DNA of 64,000 nt from Psococerastis gibbosa (taxonomy: Eukaryota; Arthropoda; Insecta; Psocodea; Psocidae): contig OZ020484.1 in the NCBI GenBank assembly GCA_963971405.1, positions 38,152,770-38,216,769 on the forward strand, in the 5' to 3' direction. Both the position numbers and the translations under genes were made by a program. Each line of letters opens with the position of its first letter. The first letter of the stretch is position 1. Below the pieces are notes generated by a model. That model was given only the letters and a program-made list of their open reading frames with translations. It made no database searches and was not told the origin of the DNA. Of this stretch, positions 33,653 to 46,390 are shown piece by piece.

Positions 33653-36600
33653 AATATAGAAAATATACGAGACTAGTCGTCAAAATGGGGAGTTTTCCGA
33701 GGATGCTAATTGCCACCACCACCCATCTTCACTTATGAGGAGTGTGTCACTGCCTGAGTTCTGCGAACTGCATTCAGTCTAAAACAACAAACTGCATCCA
33801 TCGTGCTTGGCACAGTATATGGCCCAAGAGAATGGAATGGACCTCGTGTGTAGTAGTTGCCTTGAGGGATGGAATAATACAAACGAGTCGCTATTACTCA
33901 CGATGTACGTTGTAAACACAAAATGCATAATAATGAGGATAACAATACTCAACATAAGGCAATCAATAGGGAAAAGTGGTAATAATTGCCGTATTGGCGA
34001 TCGGTAAAAGATTTCGCAAATGTGACGTACCTTTAATATCAGCGTGCCTAATTATTACCTATGGGCTACCTACGGTACATCTCAAAGTTTAGATGTGCAC
34101 GATTGCAAAAAAACATAGTAACTAAATTCAATTAGGATTGAACGCGAATAGGATAGAATCTCAACCTCAATTTTATTTGAAATTATAATAATACTGTAGA
34201 CATAGTAGTTTACTTACATAATTATGTCCACATAAATGCGGTTTTAATGTGTTATCTACTTGAGAGTGGTCCCAAAAACGACAATATTCATTCTTCTTTC
34301 TTTCCAGGAAACCAATACCCTGATTCATGCTCATAACCCAACTCCCAAATGTATGGGTTTATGGTGGAGGGGAGGGGCGTGGCCGAGAGTGAAAGCAATA
34401 CCCGTATTACCTATTACCAATACCTTATTTTCAAACCAATTACAGTCATTTTTTGATGTAACCTTGAGAATCTCAGTCCAGCGCGGGCCAAGTGCCCTGC
34501 TTCACCCACATCTCCAAACCACCTGACCACGTGTATAGATGAGAGGGGCGTGGCGACATGTGCAAGTAACAGGTTCATTATCCAATTACCAGTGCCTTAT
34601 TTCGAAGACGATGAATGGCAGCGATGCATATACCTGTACGTGAGGAGACTAGTCCGAGGCGTCGGTACTATTAGTGGTATAAATGGGCACCGCGATAGTG
34701 CCTTCTTTGTTCTTCGAGTTGTAGACCTGAGGAATGCAGTTACCACGTCAAGTTGACGATTATGGGGCATCCATCTTCTACGAGACTAGCTCGTACTACG
34801 ATTAGTGTGTAGCCACTAGCCAGGTTTCATGTTGTAATATTTCGTATTATCCTTCAATGGATGTCCTCTACCTCTACTACACACGCATACCTTGATCTTG
34901 TATTAGCTTTTGTTAGCTTATACCCACGATAAACATTAGATTGTGAATCATTGCCCAGCAGCCTATGTAAAAGGCACAGGTATAGAGTACTATAATGAGA
35001 ATGAAAACCAACGAATCATAGGCTATGTTAAGGTTGTATATTTTTCAGAACCTGAAATTATGTCGTTACACGAAAGTAAGTACACTATAGCAACTCAATC
35101 AGAAATTCAGCAGGGTAAACTTGTTGTATTCTTATAGTTCCTACACCGTTCAACAGCTTACGATAAATGCTCACAGAAAAAAACTAAATTGGATTAGTAG
35201 TAGCAGCAGCTTAGGTCAGGCCCCACAATCGCTTGAAGAGTATCTGTAAATAATACTGGACGACACCTCCATCCATCACAATCCATCACATGGCCGCAGC
35301 ATTTTGACTTGCTTTTGACTTGCAGCCCCCCCCCCCCCGCCATGAAAAATTTAGAATTAAATAAATATAGTACCGGTAGGTACATACTGTATGCGTAATT
35401 AAACATGAAATTATTTAGTGTATTAGATGCTTATATTTCGTTATTGCTCTAAAGGCGTTTATGCATCAGCTGTAAGTCTTCTTTTGTTAAAATTCATAAA
35501 ACCCCACTATATCGCGCAAATGCTTTCAAACCCGCGGGCACCTCTGTTTGCAGTAATACGAAACAACCCCTCAGTATGCTTCGTAAAATCTTAGCTTTAC
35601 TGTTGTTAAATGCGTAACACCCCACTATTTCGCGCCTATATTTTCAAAACTTTACCACTGGGCCTCTCTTTGGGAAAATGGCAATATGACTATTTCTATA
35701 CATTCTAAACCATCGAAATTATCACGTTATGGTTTAGTCCACATGTCCGCAAAATTTAATTTGCCAATGTGTCCACACCAATGGTAAGTCCGCCAACGCT
35801 TTCATATACGAGTAACACCATTCTGAAGAACACAGATATATTCAAATATAGTTGAGAAAAAAATTGGACAATAGATAGGATCACAGCCGTCACAGCTCCC
35901 CCCCCCCCCCAAAAAAAAAAATCCTAAAATCGTGGATTCGGCCTTGATGCATTGGAAGTTAGCGGTTCCGTCCAGTTTTCCTTCCGAGTTCAGATACATT
36001 TCTGATAAACTTTAATGGGTAACAATACCATAATGGGAATATTGGTGGCGAAATTCGTGGATTTTACACAGTTGCATCTTTTGCCCTAATTTGGCGGCTA
36101 TATTCCTATGATTATGACTGTAATCCGAAAAGTTCCATTTCGACAATCCTTCCAACAATATTATTTATTTTTCAGCTTCCCCATTGTAATTGGATATGCC
36201 AGCATACATATTAATTTTCCTACTCTCAGCCAAGAGATTAGGCGGCCACGGGAGGAATCTACGAGTAGTTATACAATGTTCTTCGACACCCTAGATTGAA
36301 CAGGCTTTAAGTGTCATTTTACATTAATATATTTTTAATGTCCCTGTTACAACACAACGGAAATATCAATTTACAAATTACTGTGCAGGGTACTGGGTAC
36401 TTACAGCCGCGATTATAGACTTGTATTAAGGAGACCATATTAAAATATAACATAGTACAACAAAATCATAGACAGAAATAACAAACACACCAGCGATGTT
36501 TGTACTAATCCGAATGAAAGTAGTACAAAAGATAAGCTTATTCCTTTTACATACAGTATATTATTTACCAACAGCAGGGAACAAACCAGCTATTGTAGAG

Positions 36601-36796
36601 TATAAGCGAAACGTTTCAAAAAAGCATGAGCATTCATGTAGTGGAAATTATCATTCAGAGACGCAATGACAATCTTGAAACAAGTATAGCTCAGCCGTTG
36701 AGAGACTGAGAGCATTTCTAAAAGTAGCTAAGCGCAGGTGTAGCAGCTCTAATTCAGCCTAATGCTGAGAAGCTGTGTGAATCACGTAATACGATA
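33653..36796. other. 3.1 kb without a recognised gene
   Basis: C-tracts occur at 35326-35338 and 35900-35909, each next to sequence that could be a remnant of a poly-C-bearing MITE, without clear ends. At 34373 and 34545 the word GGGGCGTGGC occurs twice, and ATTACCAATACCTTATTT/ATTACCAGTGCCTTATTT follow each, so an old duplication of about 170 bp is likely. A TATAAATGGGCACC lies at 34678, but no promoter can be claimed. Confidence 0.4.
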
Positions 36797-37055
36797 ATCA
36801 CCCAGGTCTTCTTGAGCCGTCACCTTGCAATTGTCTGCATTGGCGCTCGCCGTGGGGCCCTTTGTGTCCATCCTTCCGACTTTCCGAAGCCCTCCTCAAG
36901 TATCCTTGGTCTCCGGCACAATGGGGAACCACTTTCCTCGACCATGAAGCCAGAACAGGGCATATGGATACCAACGGCCTCACGATTTCCACCACTTCAA
37001 ACCCCTTGCCATGCGAACATGTAAACATTACGAAATTTTCCGTAATTCCACACAA
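36797..37055 (-). other. GC-richer block with an open frame, unrecognised
   Basis: An 85-codon minus frame and two plus frames of about 70 codons overlap here. The block is richer in G and C than its surroundings. No splice-site pair or domain convinced me. It could be a decayed exon or part of a repeat. Confidence 0.25.
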
Positions 37056-38644
37056 TATAATAGTATTTTCTTAATTTTTGTAAAGAAGCGTAACCGCTAC
37101 ATTCCTCCACAGTCAGTACCTGAGGAACTTATGTCACTTGGGAGATAAGAGGGAAAGGATTACGTGCTCATGTACAACTTAGCAATGCTGCTTAAATCCG
37201 GGATTTCATTTTCCCCAATCGCTAAAAATATAAATGATCAACTAACGCAGCGTCTTCAGCAGTCCAATCAGAAAGAATGAATTGACGAAGTGGAAAAACA
37301 ACTGATAGATCAAACTCCTACGAGAAAGTTAAGTCGGACATAAATCGCATGTTGCAATTCAATGACAAACAAGGTACCCGGGAGGAGTCACTTTCAGATG
37401 AGATCTATTCTGTGGAACAAAGGCCATTATTCATAGGCGGGGGTGTTTGCAGATCAGCAGCAGCCACCGCGAGGGTGTGCCGCCTCTGGTGACCGTTCCA
37501 CCGGAACACCTCGTGGCCAGCTACTCTCTTCCTATAGCCCACAGTTTCCGCTTTCCAGCCAACAAGGATGAAATTAGGATATGCCATAGCAGAGCAACAG
37601 TAGTTCCACAGAGGCTTATGATGATTCCCCTGAGGGGCCGGGCGGGGGAGAAGGGAGCTTGTAGAATTAAGAAATAACCCTTATGGGTACAACTGTTGTG
37701 GTGTAGACTTGAGTGGAGTCGTAGACTCCGCCAAAGTATAACCTTTGCCGTGAAATATTTGCCTCAGTTATGGATGAAGGTCCTTTCAATGACGGCCGAT
37801 CAGGCTGGATCAACGAAGTTCTCAAGACTTTGTGATCATATTGTAATATCATTTAATTCTCATGGACAATAGCCAGGCTGTTAGAAAATGAGTTAAAACT
37901 TAAAACCCCTATAGTTGATAAGATGGATCACGTGGGGCTAAAAAATAATAACATCAACGCGCTGATTATACAACACATAAGGTCCTATTCCAGTAACATT
38001 ATGTCACAAAAATCCATTATATTCTATTAAACCAAATCTTAGTATTGACCTGTAATAAATGTCCTCGATCTCAAATTTATAGTTTCAATATAGCTCCGAT
38101 TTCATGAGATAATTATTTCAACGGCTATGCAGGCAAGCCTTATTACAGTCGCCGGTCGAGTACTAAGGACATCAAATTTTTGTTATAGAATCTTGTCTCT
38201 CAAAACTTCTCAGGTTTTGTAAAGCTCTCATCACACAATTGAAACGAAATGGCGCCTTACCGCAAAATCAACAAGCTGTGTTTATCTAAGAACCATCTAC
38301 TTAACGCCAATTGTTTCAGCTTTAAAAGAACATTCCTAGCGGCCGGCGATGCCAACACCGATTACAACTCTAAATGAAGTCCTCGTCCGCAAACTTTTCC
38401 ACATAAAAAACTTCTTTCAGTGAGTGGAGTTATCATATAGGATCGTTCTATCGCGTATAACTTTTTTAAATATAATAAAATAATAGGCTAGCTTCGTTTC
38501 GGCGCTAGGGGTTATCCTGGGAATAAAATTCTATTGGCCATATTTGATTATATTGTAATTGAACATTCTAATGCTTCGGGATGAGCGCAGCTTACTTTAA
38601 AAGAGCGTTTAAATTAAATGCAATAAATATGCTATTTTATAGTA
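37056..38644. other. Region without a recognised gene
   Basis: A GC-richer patch at 37430-37680 holds a 76-codon plus frame and a 60-codon minus frame with no motif. The rest is AT-rich. Confidence 0.4.
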
Positions 38645-38850
38645 ATCATTATTATCACCAATAATCAGCTCCAGATGCCTGGGTGCGATACGTGAGCCTC
38701 CTCCACTCCCTCCTGTATCGCCACTTCATCTCCTATCAAACTCCTGAGATCATAATACCAAAACCTTTGAGATTGTCCTCAACCTGGTTTCTATATATCC
38801 CTTCCTTGGTCTGTCTCTCCTATTTCACCCTATAGCCCTTTTCTCATAGA
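38645..38850 (-). pseudogene. Non-LTR retrotransposon reverse transcriptase C-terminus, broken
   Basis: On the minus strand the sequence reads DRPRKGYIETRLRTIS, a stop, and after a frame change RREWRRLTYRTQASGA. It is followed by a tail of TGATTATTGG and TGATAATAATGAT (38645-38668 on plus, reversed). The same C-terminal block and tail occur at 59560-59675 (TRLRTF, then GGCTCACGTATC and CTGATTATTGATGATG), so the two belong to one family. Only the last part of the reverse transcriptase remains and it is disrupted. Confidence 0.68.
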
Positions 38851-39455
38851 TATTTGAGTAAATTAAGAACTATGATAGGGTAGTCATTAACAATAACGAC
38901 CTCCACGTTGATGATATCTTAGATAACGCATAAATTCCTTCGACCATATAATGCCTGTTTCTTTGTCTATGATAGTGGTGTTCCCTCATAAGGCAATTGG
39001 TATTCATAGAGGGCAGAGCCCGATTGTGAAACATGTTGGTTAACATTCTTTAATAACTGAGGTCCCCACTTGTATTTTAAAGTTTGGATAGCCGCGATGT
39101 GATAAGAATATAAAAGGGGTCCAGATATTATTTGTAGCAAAGGGAATACGTCATATTTTTTTAATTACACATTTTATGATACTATTGCTGGTATTGAGGG
39201 CACGCAAAGGCCACACCCCAATGGGGTTGCTAGCCTCATGTGTGTACATGCAAAATAAACTTATTCTAATAACATAAAGTTGATCCCCCTAAAGTTTAGG
39301 TGTTAAAAAACTGGAGTGAAGCCCCGCTTGGCTACTCTTACAACTAACAAATTTTAGGTGCATTACAATTTAAAGTAATGCAGTATAGCCAAACATTTCC
39401 TCCAAAAAAATATATGCATGAGTAAACCAAAACATAAAAGGAAGAGAAAAAAATG
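38851..39455. other. Region without a recognised gene
   Basis: AT-rich flank of the tandem array. No frame or repeat was recognised. Confidence 0.5.
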
Positions 39456-40112
39456 TTGCGGCCAATTACAAAGACTGTGGCCCTGTCAGTATTTCAGAAA
39501 CTAAGGATACAATTTTATTGTGGCTTTATTGAAGGGCTTGGTGTATTAAAATATAAGTATCAGTATCAGTAGATGCAAAACAGATTAGTGAACAACTAGA
39601 CTCCTTCAATGTAATATGACCAGTTGGTGGTACAATAGCGAAATTCATTGATGGACCAAACAACACGGTGTTAATTGCGGCCAATTACAAAGACTGCGGT
39701 CCTGTCAGTATTTCAGAAACTAAGGATACAATTTTATTGTGGCTTTATTGAAGGGCTTGGTGTATTAAAATATAAGTATCAGTATCAGTAGATGCAAAAC
39801 AGATTAGTGAACAACTAGACTCCTTCAATGTAATATGACCAGTAGGTGGTACAATAGCGAAATTCATTGATGAACCAAACAACACGGTGTTAATTGCGGC
39901 CAATTACAAAGGCTGCGGTCCTGTCAGTATTTCAGAAACTAAGGATACAATTTTATTGTGACTTTATTGAAGGGCTTGGTGTATTAAAATTTAAGTATCA
40001 GTATCAGTAGATGCAAAACAGATTAGTGAACAACTAGACTCCTTCAATGTAATATGACCAGTTGGTGGTACAATAGCGAAATTCATTGATGGACCAAACA
40101 ACACGGTGTTAA
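39456..40112. repeat. 219-bp tandem repeat, three units
   Basis: Three head-to-tail units begin at 39456, 39675 and 39894, each TTGCGGCCAATTACAAAG or a close variant. The units differ at only a few positions, for example GACTGTGGCCC, GACTGCGGTCC and GGCTGCGGTCC. The array ends where the next unit would start, with a T run at 40113-40120. Each unit contains AGTATCAGTATCAGTAG. The period is a multiple of three, but every frame has stops. Confidence 0.97.
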
Positions 40113-43100
40113 TTTTTTTTCCAATTAAATAACAACGTTAATCAGCATTAACTAGTATTTAAACTAACCGGCCCTCTTGAAATGAGGTGTCCATCATTTC
40201 CCATCAAAGCGATCAATTCTTGCTGATCATGGGCGAGCTCTTTAGATCAGACAGAATCCCTTTCGGCTCTGACCGATCCGGTGTAGATTTCATGCAAGAC
40301 CCCGCTTCACGGGGCGGTGTCTTCTTCTTCCTTGTAAATGATCCCATATTGCAGAACACATTTCGCAATAGCACCAACCCTGCTATGTATTTAATTAAAA
40401 ATGAAAGACTTCTAAGGCAAATTCACATTCTCTAGTCTCCATTGACTCCATTCTTGAGCATAGCCCTACACAATATCTACAAAATAAAAATTACGTATTC
40501 CTAATTTTTAATTGAATGCGAAGGCAGAAGCCGCACCCAACAGGACAAGCATAAACACGATAAGCAATAAATACGGAGAACATGCATAAAATATAGTTTA
40601 TCTGCATTTATCTACAAAGTCCACGGGGGTTCTTCATGATAAAACACTTCCGAAATTTCACCGACAACACTTCAAACAGCACGATCTACTCACGGGCAGA
40701 CAAGTGCACCGATGGCGTTCGTGCCACGCGCAGCAACATTATCTATTAGCATCTGACGTTTACTGCACATTTGATCTCAGATTGGCAGAGGGAGAGAGAA
40801 AGAGAGAGAGAGAGAAAACTAAGCAATTCCCACCAATCGCAACTTCTCGTGACACATCAGTCGATTCGACACAGCATGATGTGTAAAAGAAAGAAAAATA
40901 ATATTACAGTCCAAAAAAAATTATTGTACTTTATTTTATCCCAAGTCCATCGTCATTGGAATTGTTAATAAGGAGAACAGCGGCGATCAAATCTCCCGCA
41001 AGTTTCACTGCCGTGATGCGATCGTGACCCTTACAATTTCATTATAATATTTATTGCTGATTTATAAGAAACAAATAATTGAGGTTTAACTGATGAATCT
41101 GAGATATGAAGAAAGTAGCTCTTGGTTGTACTTTTATCGTGTTGTATGCCTATAACTAAATAAGTTAATGTTTTTGTATGGCTTTCACAGAGACCGCTGT
41201 CGAGCGACAGCCGAATGGCCTACTTTTCGGGCATGGCAAGAAAAGAAGGGCAATCATAAACTTTCATCACAGCTCGTACTCATCCTACAATAGACACATC
41301 TGGCTATGAAATTAATTGTTTATGGCCTATATTGATAATAATGCAATAATATCATTATTTTACATGTAAAGACACTGACCCAGGGTTTCGTCACGGACGA
41401 TTAAAACCCGAAATTGTCAAACTTCAAAACGATTTCGGGGATTTGGAAACAGCATTTGAGCATATTTTCAACGAGTAGTTCGTAAAATTATAAGTAAACT
41501 ACGCTGAGGTGAGACATGCGTCATAGGAGAAAAATCTCGGTAAGTTAACTGAGGTTTACTGTGCAAGTGTTACGCAAACAGCAGTCATCTTAGCAATGTA
41601 TCTGCTATGCGAGCTACCGTATATATAATTCGTAAGATGATTGTTGATCCCGTAAATCGTAATACTTGATAAGTATGCCTCAACTTAGCGTAGTTTTATA
41701 ACATTTTTTCCCGCATGTTTTCTTGCTCAAATCGTCACATTGTAAGTACAATTACATTGAAAGTTATGTTTGAAACACCGAGCAGATTTAACTACATTGT
41801 ACGTACAGTGGAAGCATTTCATATACAGGTATACCTTGTGTGGCAAGCCCGCCTCAAACACGATGTAATTAAAACTGTCACAAGTCCCACCTATACTACA
41901 CACAAAGGCATAAACAGGTAGTAAATACAACGACAACTACAATATACGGCACACCTATCGTAACACCTATCTGAGCTATTTATGGCTTCCCTGGCCGAAA
42001 CAAGAAACAATATCGGCTGTCAGCCCCTGATTATGAGCAATATTAATTGCTCTGACCTCACACCATGATGTTTAATAAAGCCCAATAGAAATTGGTTCAA
42101 AATTTCTCCAGGAAATTTCATGGGTTTGATGTTGGCGATTGATGAGACACCCAGAACAAGAGTCGGCGGGCTTACTTTCAAAATATTAGCCCATTGTGTC
42201 GCTGTGATGTAACTTATTAACGTGGGGTCAGGTACTTAACCCAGCTCCGAGAAAGCGATCGCTCGATATTGGATGTATTCGCTACAATTATCAATATCTG
42301 TATATGGCATGGCTAGTGAAACTCCTACACAACAATTCATAATAAAAGTCAGTTCGGATCGCATGAGCCCTAGGCCTGGTGCAAACAAAGCCAGTTCTAC
42401 TGCAACAGGTCTGCTGGGCACCAGCAGAAAACTCAGCAGTGAACAATTGGTGTTTTTGCTCCAATGACAAATCTCCCGGCACCTGGCAGTACAATTGTAT
42501 TGGAACTGCTTTTGTGTACCGGTTTATATATTTACTTTTATTTACATACTTTAACAATAATGTGTGACTTAAGAGACAATAGGAGCTATCAGCTTCTTGC
42601 CGCGGACGGAGGCCCGAGATTACGTTGAATTCTACCATACAAACCACTTACCGCTCAATTTTAACCTTGTTAACCTGTTACATCTATTATATCTGGAAAA
42701 ATACGCATTACAACAACTCACATTAGTTAATTTTGTTTCCCCCTTGTCTGCGTCACTGATTGAAAGGCTTCGAAAACTATGTCCTTCCGAATCAACACCA
42801 TAGCGGATCAGTAATCTAATCATTGAATTAACCTAATTTAATCAAGGCCCAACTTAAACTTATCATTATCGTAATCCATTCACAAGAAAAGAAAATTAAT
42901 TAATTAGCTCTTCAACAAGGTGAGAAAAGTCACGTCAATTTGTGCCTCGGTTGCCAATCAGACTCAGCAATCACAACCAACGGGGCGTTGGCAAAAATAA
43001 TTAATTACCCGCAAAAGGTCTGCATGCTTGCGAGCCTGGCCTCCGGATATACGCAAGAAACAGATCGCACAATGAAAACGAAATGAAAAGTTACAAATTG

Positions 43101-43753
43101 AATAGGTTGCAGTACAAAAACGAACTATGTCTCAGTTTTTACCGAAATTATGTCATTGACATAATTCGATCACTTTTTACAACACAACTTATATTTCGAT
43201 CCAGTGCTCGTAACCTTTTACAAAGTCGAGGGGGTCGTCTGTAATTACTCATATTATTCTCAATTTCCTGATCAAGGCCAAAAAAGGTCGACCATTTCCG
43301 AATGTTTAATGTAAATTAAACCTTGTCCTTTGGAAACGACTTCATAGGTTTAAGAGCAAATCGGAGTACCTCCACTACGCGTTTTAAAAATCAAATACAA
43401 AGTCGATTTTCACGGCAAATATCGATCGAGCCGTCAAAAATAGTCACTGAATTAGCAGAAATGCTCCTATACATTTTGATATAATGACATGTGGCCTTCA
43501 CTAACTCCAATTCGCCACTCTTCATGAACTGCTTTCTCGGGACTACCAAAACTATCCTTTTTGTTTCAATTACAATAAATTCAATAATTGGGGCAATTCT
43601 GTGTTAAAAAAGAGGTACATAGTATAGCAAAATGCTGGGTAAATTTTCTTCTGTTTGGCCTGATATTTTTAACAACTCTGCAATAAATTCATATTTCATG
43701 GGATATTTGATGTTTGCACTTGAAAGGCTTTTCCTCTCCGATTGTTTTCTATT
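40113..43753. other. 3.6 kb without a recognised gene
   Basis: The longest frame (42291-42647, minus, 118 codons) has no recognisable domain. A GA-rich microsatellite is listed separately. A stretch at 43320-43520 resembles 51310-51450: shared AGTCGA, GCAGAAATGCTCC/GTAGAAATACTCC and ATGTGGC words. It is probably an old repeat. Confidence 0.4.
40787..40816. repeat. GA-rich microsatellite
   Basis: A run of GA units with one AA interruption. Confidence 0.9.
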
Positions 43754-43990
43754 GAATTACTTATGGATTGTTGTGTGGCTGTAGGGATACTTATATGTAA
43801 GGAATTACTAATTGGATTGTTGTGTGGCTGTAGGGATACTTATATCTATGGAATTACTTCTGGGTTGTTGTGTGGCTGTAGGGATACTTATATCTATGGA
43901 ATTACTTCTGGATTGTTGTGTGGCTGCAGGGATACTTATATCTAAGGAATTACTTCTGGATTGTTGTGTAGCTGTAGGGATACTGAAAGT
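43754..43990. repeat. 48-bp minisatellite, about five units
   Basis: GGATTGTTGTGTGGCTGTAG recurs at 43765, 43814, 43862, 43910 and 43958. The first step is 49 bp and the rest are 48 bp. The units contain GGGATACTTATATCTA and GGAATTACTT. The final unit diverges after GGGATACT. Because 48 is divisible by three, open frames of 67-74 codons run through the array; these are repeat artefacts. Confidence 0.95.
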
Positions 43991-46099
43991 CCCATTATGT
44001 CAGCTTACACGGGCTGCAGCTTGTATGGGGCATTGAACAACAGCCTGACCAGTTACATGTGGTTGTGCATGTGAAAATAACACAAGGCAGGTAGGAACCT
44101 CAAAGTAAATAAATGTAACAGAAAATTGATCATGCTAAAAAGCTTCTCGGTAACTTTTCACCGTTGAAGTAGCAATATCGGAAACAATGCTCTTACCACT
44201 CAAGTGATAATTTATACGAGTTATCAGTTCTTCACCCATTTCACATTTTGAGCATTATTTCTCAAGTATAGTAATATTATACTTGCGGTTGATAGTATTT
44301 TGTAATTGACGTCACGTAATTAATTTTTTTTTAATTTTTATATGTGACTTAATAGGTTCTTGAAACTGACGGCTTCAATTGGGCGCGGAAGAATACGGAA
44401 AAGACACAATGAGGAAAGTAAAGGGTGCGGACCAATATCAATACGAGTTGAGTCAATACATTTGTAGAAACGGTCCAGCGCCGCTGGCCGCCCGGCAAGT
44501 ATTGTATTTCGGCATTACGCATGAACCATGTCAAAGAAATCCATGGCCGCCCTCAGCTCTTTTACTGGCTATAAACGTACACCTCCCAACAAGCCAATTT
44601 CTTTGAAACGCAACAAAATTGCCATGTTTTTCAGCCTGAAACTAATGATTATCCTCCGTAGCAGGTCTGCATATAGGTTGATGGTTAGCTCCTTAAGGGA
44701 AGGCTGAGGCCGGACGGCGCGGAGCCCTTTAAACTTTATATAAATAAATAAATACTGACTTTTTGTTCTATTAAAAAGCCAACCTAGGAAGACTCGGGAC
44801 CGCCTGCATGCAATTAACTGTAAATACAAAGGTTTTTACGTCAGTTAAACATCAACGTAATTTAGAGTAAGTCGTTTTATCGACCCCGGATCCCCCTTGA
44901 TAAGTAGGGAGTGTGACCCTACTCTTAACGACTAACCTTGATTCATTGAACATCATTGATTGGGGCCAAGAGCTGGTCCAACAAAGATGCTCAATACCTT
45001 AAACTGGGCTACGACTCTTCCTACAAACCTCTCGACACTACCTACTATTTTAAGTACAGCCTGAGAAACATTAAGTTGGGTGGGTTTAAACCAATTGAAA
45101 GAAATAACCAGTATGTACAGGAGTAGCAGTTCTCTATTATTCTTGTAATACTATGCAGATATAAAGCAGGTAAATACGATTATTAACCCTCATATTAGTG
45201 TCTAGTGGGCTATATTCCGAAATGAACTAATACCATGGAAGTTGTATGAAATTGAGCAATTTTAATATGGATCAAGTAGATGCAGAATTTAAGATCTGCC
45301 GGAGGTTAGACGGTACAAGGCAAAAAATGCTCGATAATTGACGCTACAAATCTTAATCTGCTCGGATTAAATTAATGACAATTTGAATTTTCATATAATA
45401 CTACACACAGTACATACAATAGGAAACTTGGAAATAACGACTATAATATTATTAATTGCAAAAATCAGACAGCCGCCATTGCTACTTATTAATATCATAT
45501 AAAATTAGTCTGTAATAGACAGTACAGCTATAAAATTGAACATAACATGAAAGTAAACCAAATAGCCAGTAATTTTCCATGTTAAGTCATAGGAACAGTA
45601 CTCAGAAAGGGTACTCACATACAGACGTAAAATACATCTCTTTAGTGGTAACTTACCTATAAACAAAAGAAAAATAATTAATAACGAGACAGCAGAAAAC
45701 AAGCCGAAGAAGCAAAATTATACGCCGTGCTGTGACTTCCAAACATCAAACAGCACGTGCATTATGTAATATAATACTGTAAGGCACAGGAGATCTTGCC
45801 GAAGCCATACAAAAACCTTGAATTCTAGGCTATCGTCCATAACAAAAAAAATTACAACCAGTCAAATACTGCAATTGAATTGAATTAGCCTTCTACGAAT
45901 AAGAATGCTACCTACAATGTAAAATTCTCTAGAAATTATTATTATGCTATATAGGAAAGCATACAACAGCATACAACAGGGTTTTGGATTAAAATAAAAC
46001 CAAATAATATGTATATGTTAGTATAAAGACATTCTACAATGGTGCATGTGAAGGCCCGACAGCTTTGACACCTTTAGTCAGGACCACTAATGAATTCTA
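43991..46099. other. 2.1 kb without a recognised gene
   Basis: Frames up to 86 codons (44569-44829, minus) without motifs. A small GC-rich spot (GCCGCTGGCCGCCCGGC) lies at 44480-44496. Confidence 0.4.
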
Positions 46100-46390
46100 T
46101 GGACCTCATAAGTCGGTTTTCAGCTGAACAACTAGCTGACTGACCCGGATTGGTGTGCAAGTGGACAATCTGTGCCGATATTGTGCGATGGAGGCTGAAA
46201 GTGGATGGCACATTCTCACTGAGTGCCGTGTGATCTGGCGCCCCAGACTTGACCATCTAGGGTGCACTGACGGTTGGGCTCTAGTAGTCCAACCTGCTGC
46301 CATAGCGAGATTCGCAGAAGCAATAGAACTCGACTAGTACGACGAAATTGTGGCCTGGGTCCCGACTCCAAGTTCATACATACATACATA
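46100..46390 (+). pseudogene. Non-LTR retrotransposon polyprotein 3' end with CCHC-like motif
   Basis: The frame ending at 46337 contains DNLCRYCAMEAESGWHILTEC, which gives a C-x2-C then H then C spacing as found after the RNase H region of Jockey/R1/I-type elements. It continues through RPRLDHLGC to AEAIELD and a stop. The region from the stop to about 46374 leads into a perfect CATA repeat tail (46375-46390). Upstream sequence is interrupted by stops, so only the 3' end of the element was kept. The tail supports a target-primed insertion. Confidence 0.72.

Noticed and set aside
34373..34690. GC-box-like GGGGCGTGGC twice and a TATAAAT, suggesting a promoter.
   Set aside because: The repeats are explained by an old local duplication and no gene follows downstream.
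39456..40112. An open stretch spanning each 219-bp unit junction (GGTIAKFIDGPNNTVLIAAN) that faintly resembles a segment of an oligosaccharyltransferase subunit.
   Set aside because: Only about 20 residues look similar, three stops per unit interrupt the frame, and the rest of the unit has no similarity. Chance is the simpler explanation.
43742..44036. Two overlapping repetitive open frames (67 and 74 codons).
   Set aside because: They are produced by the 48-bp minisatellite period being a multiple of three and carry no independent coding evidence.
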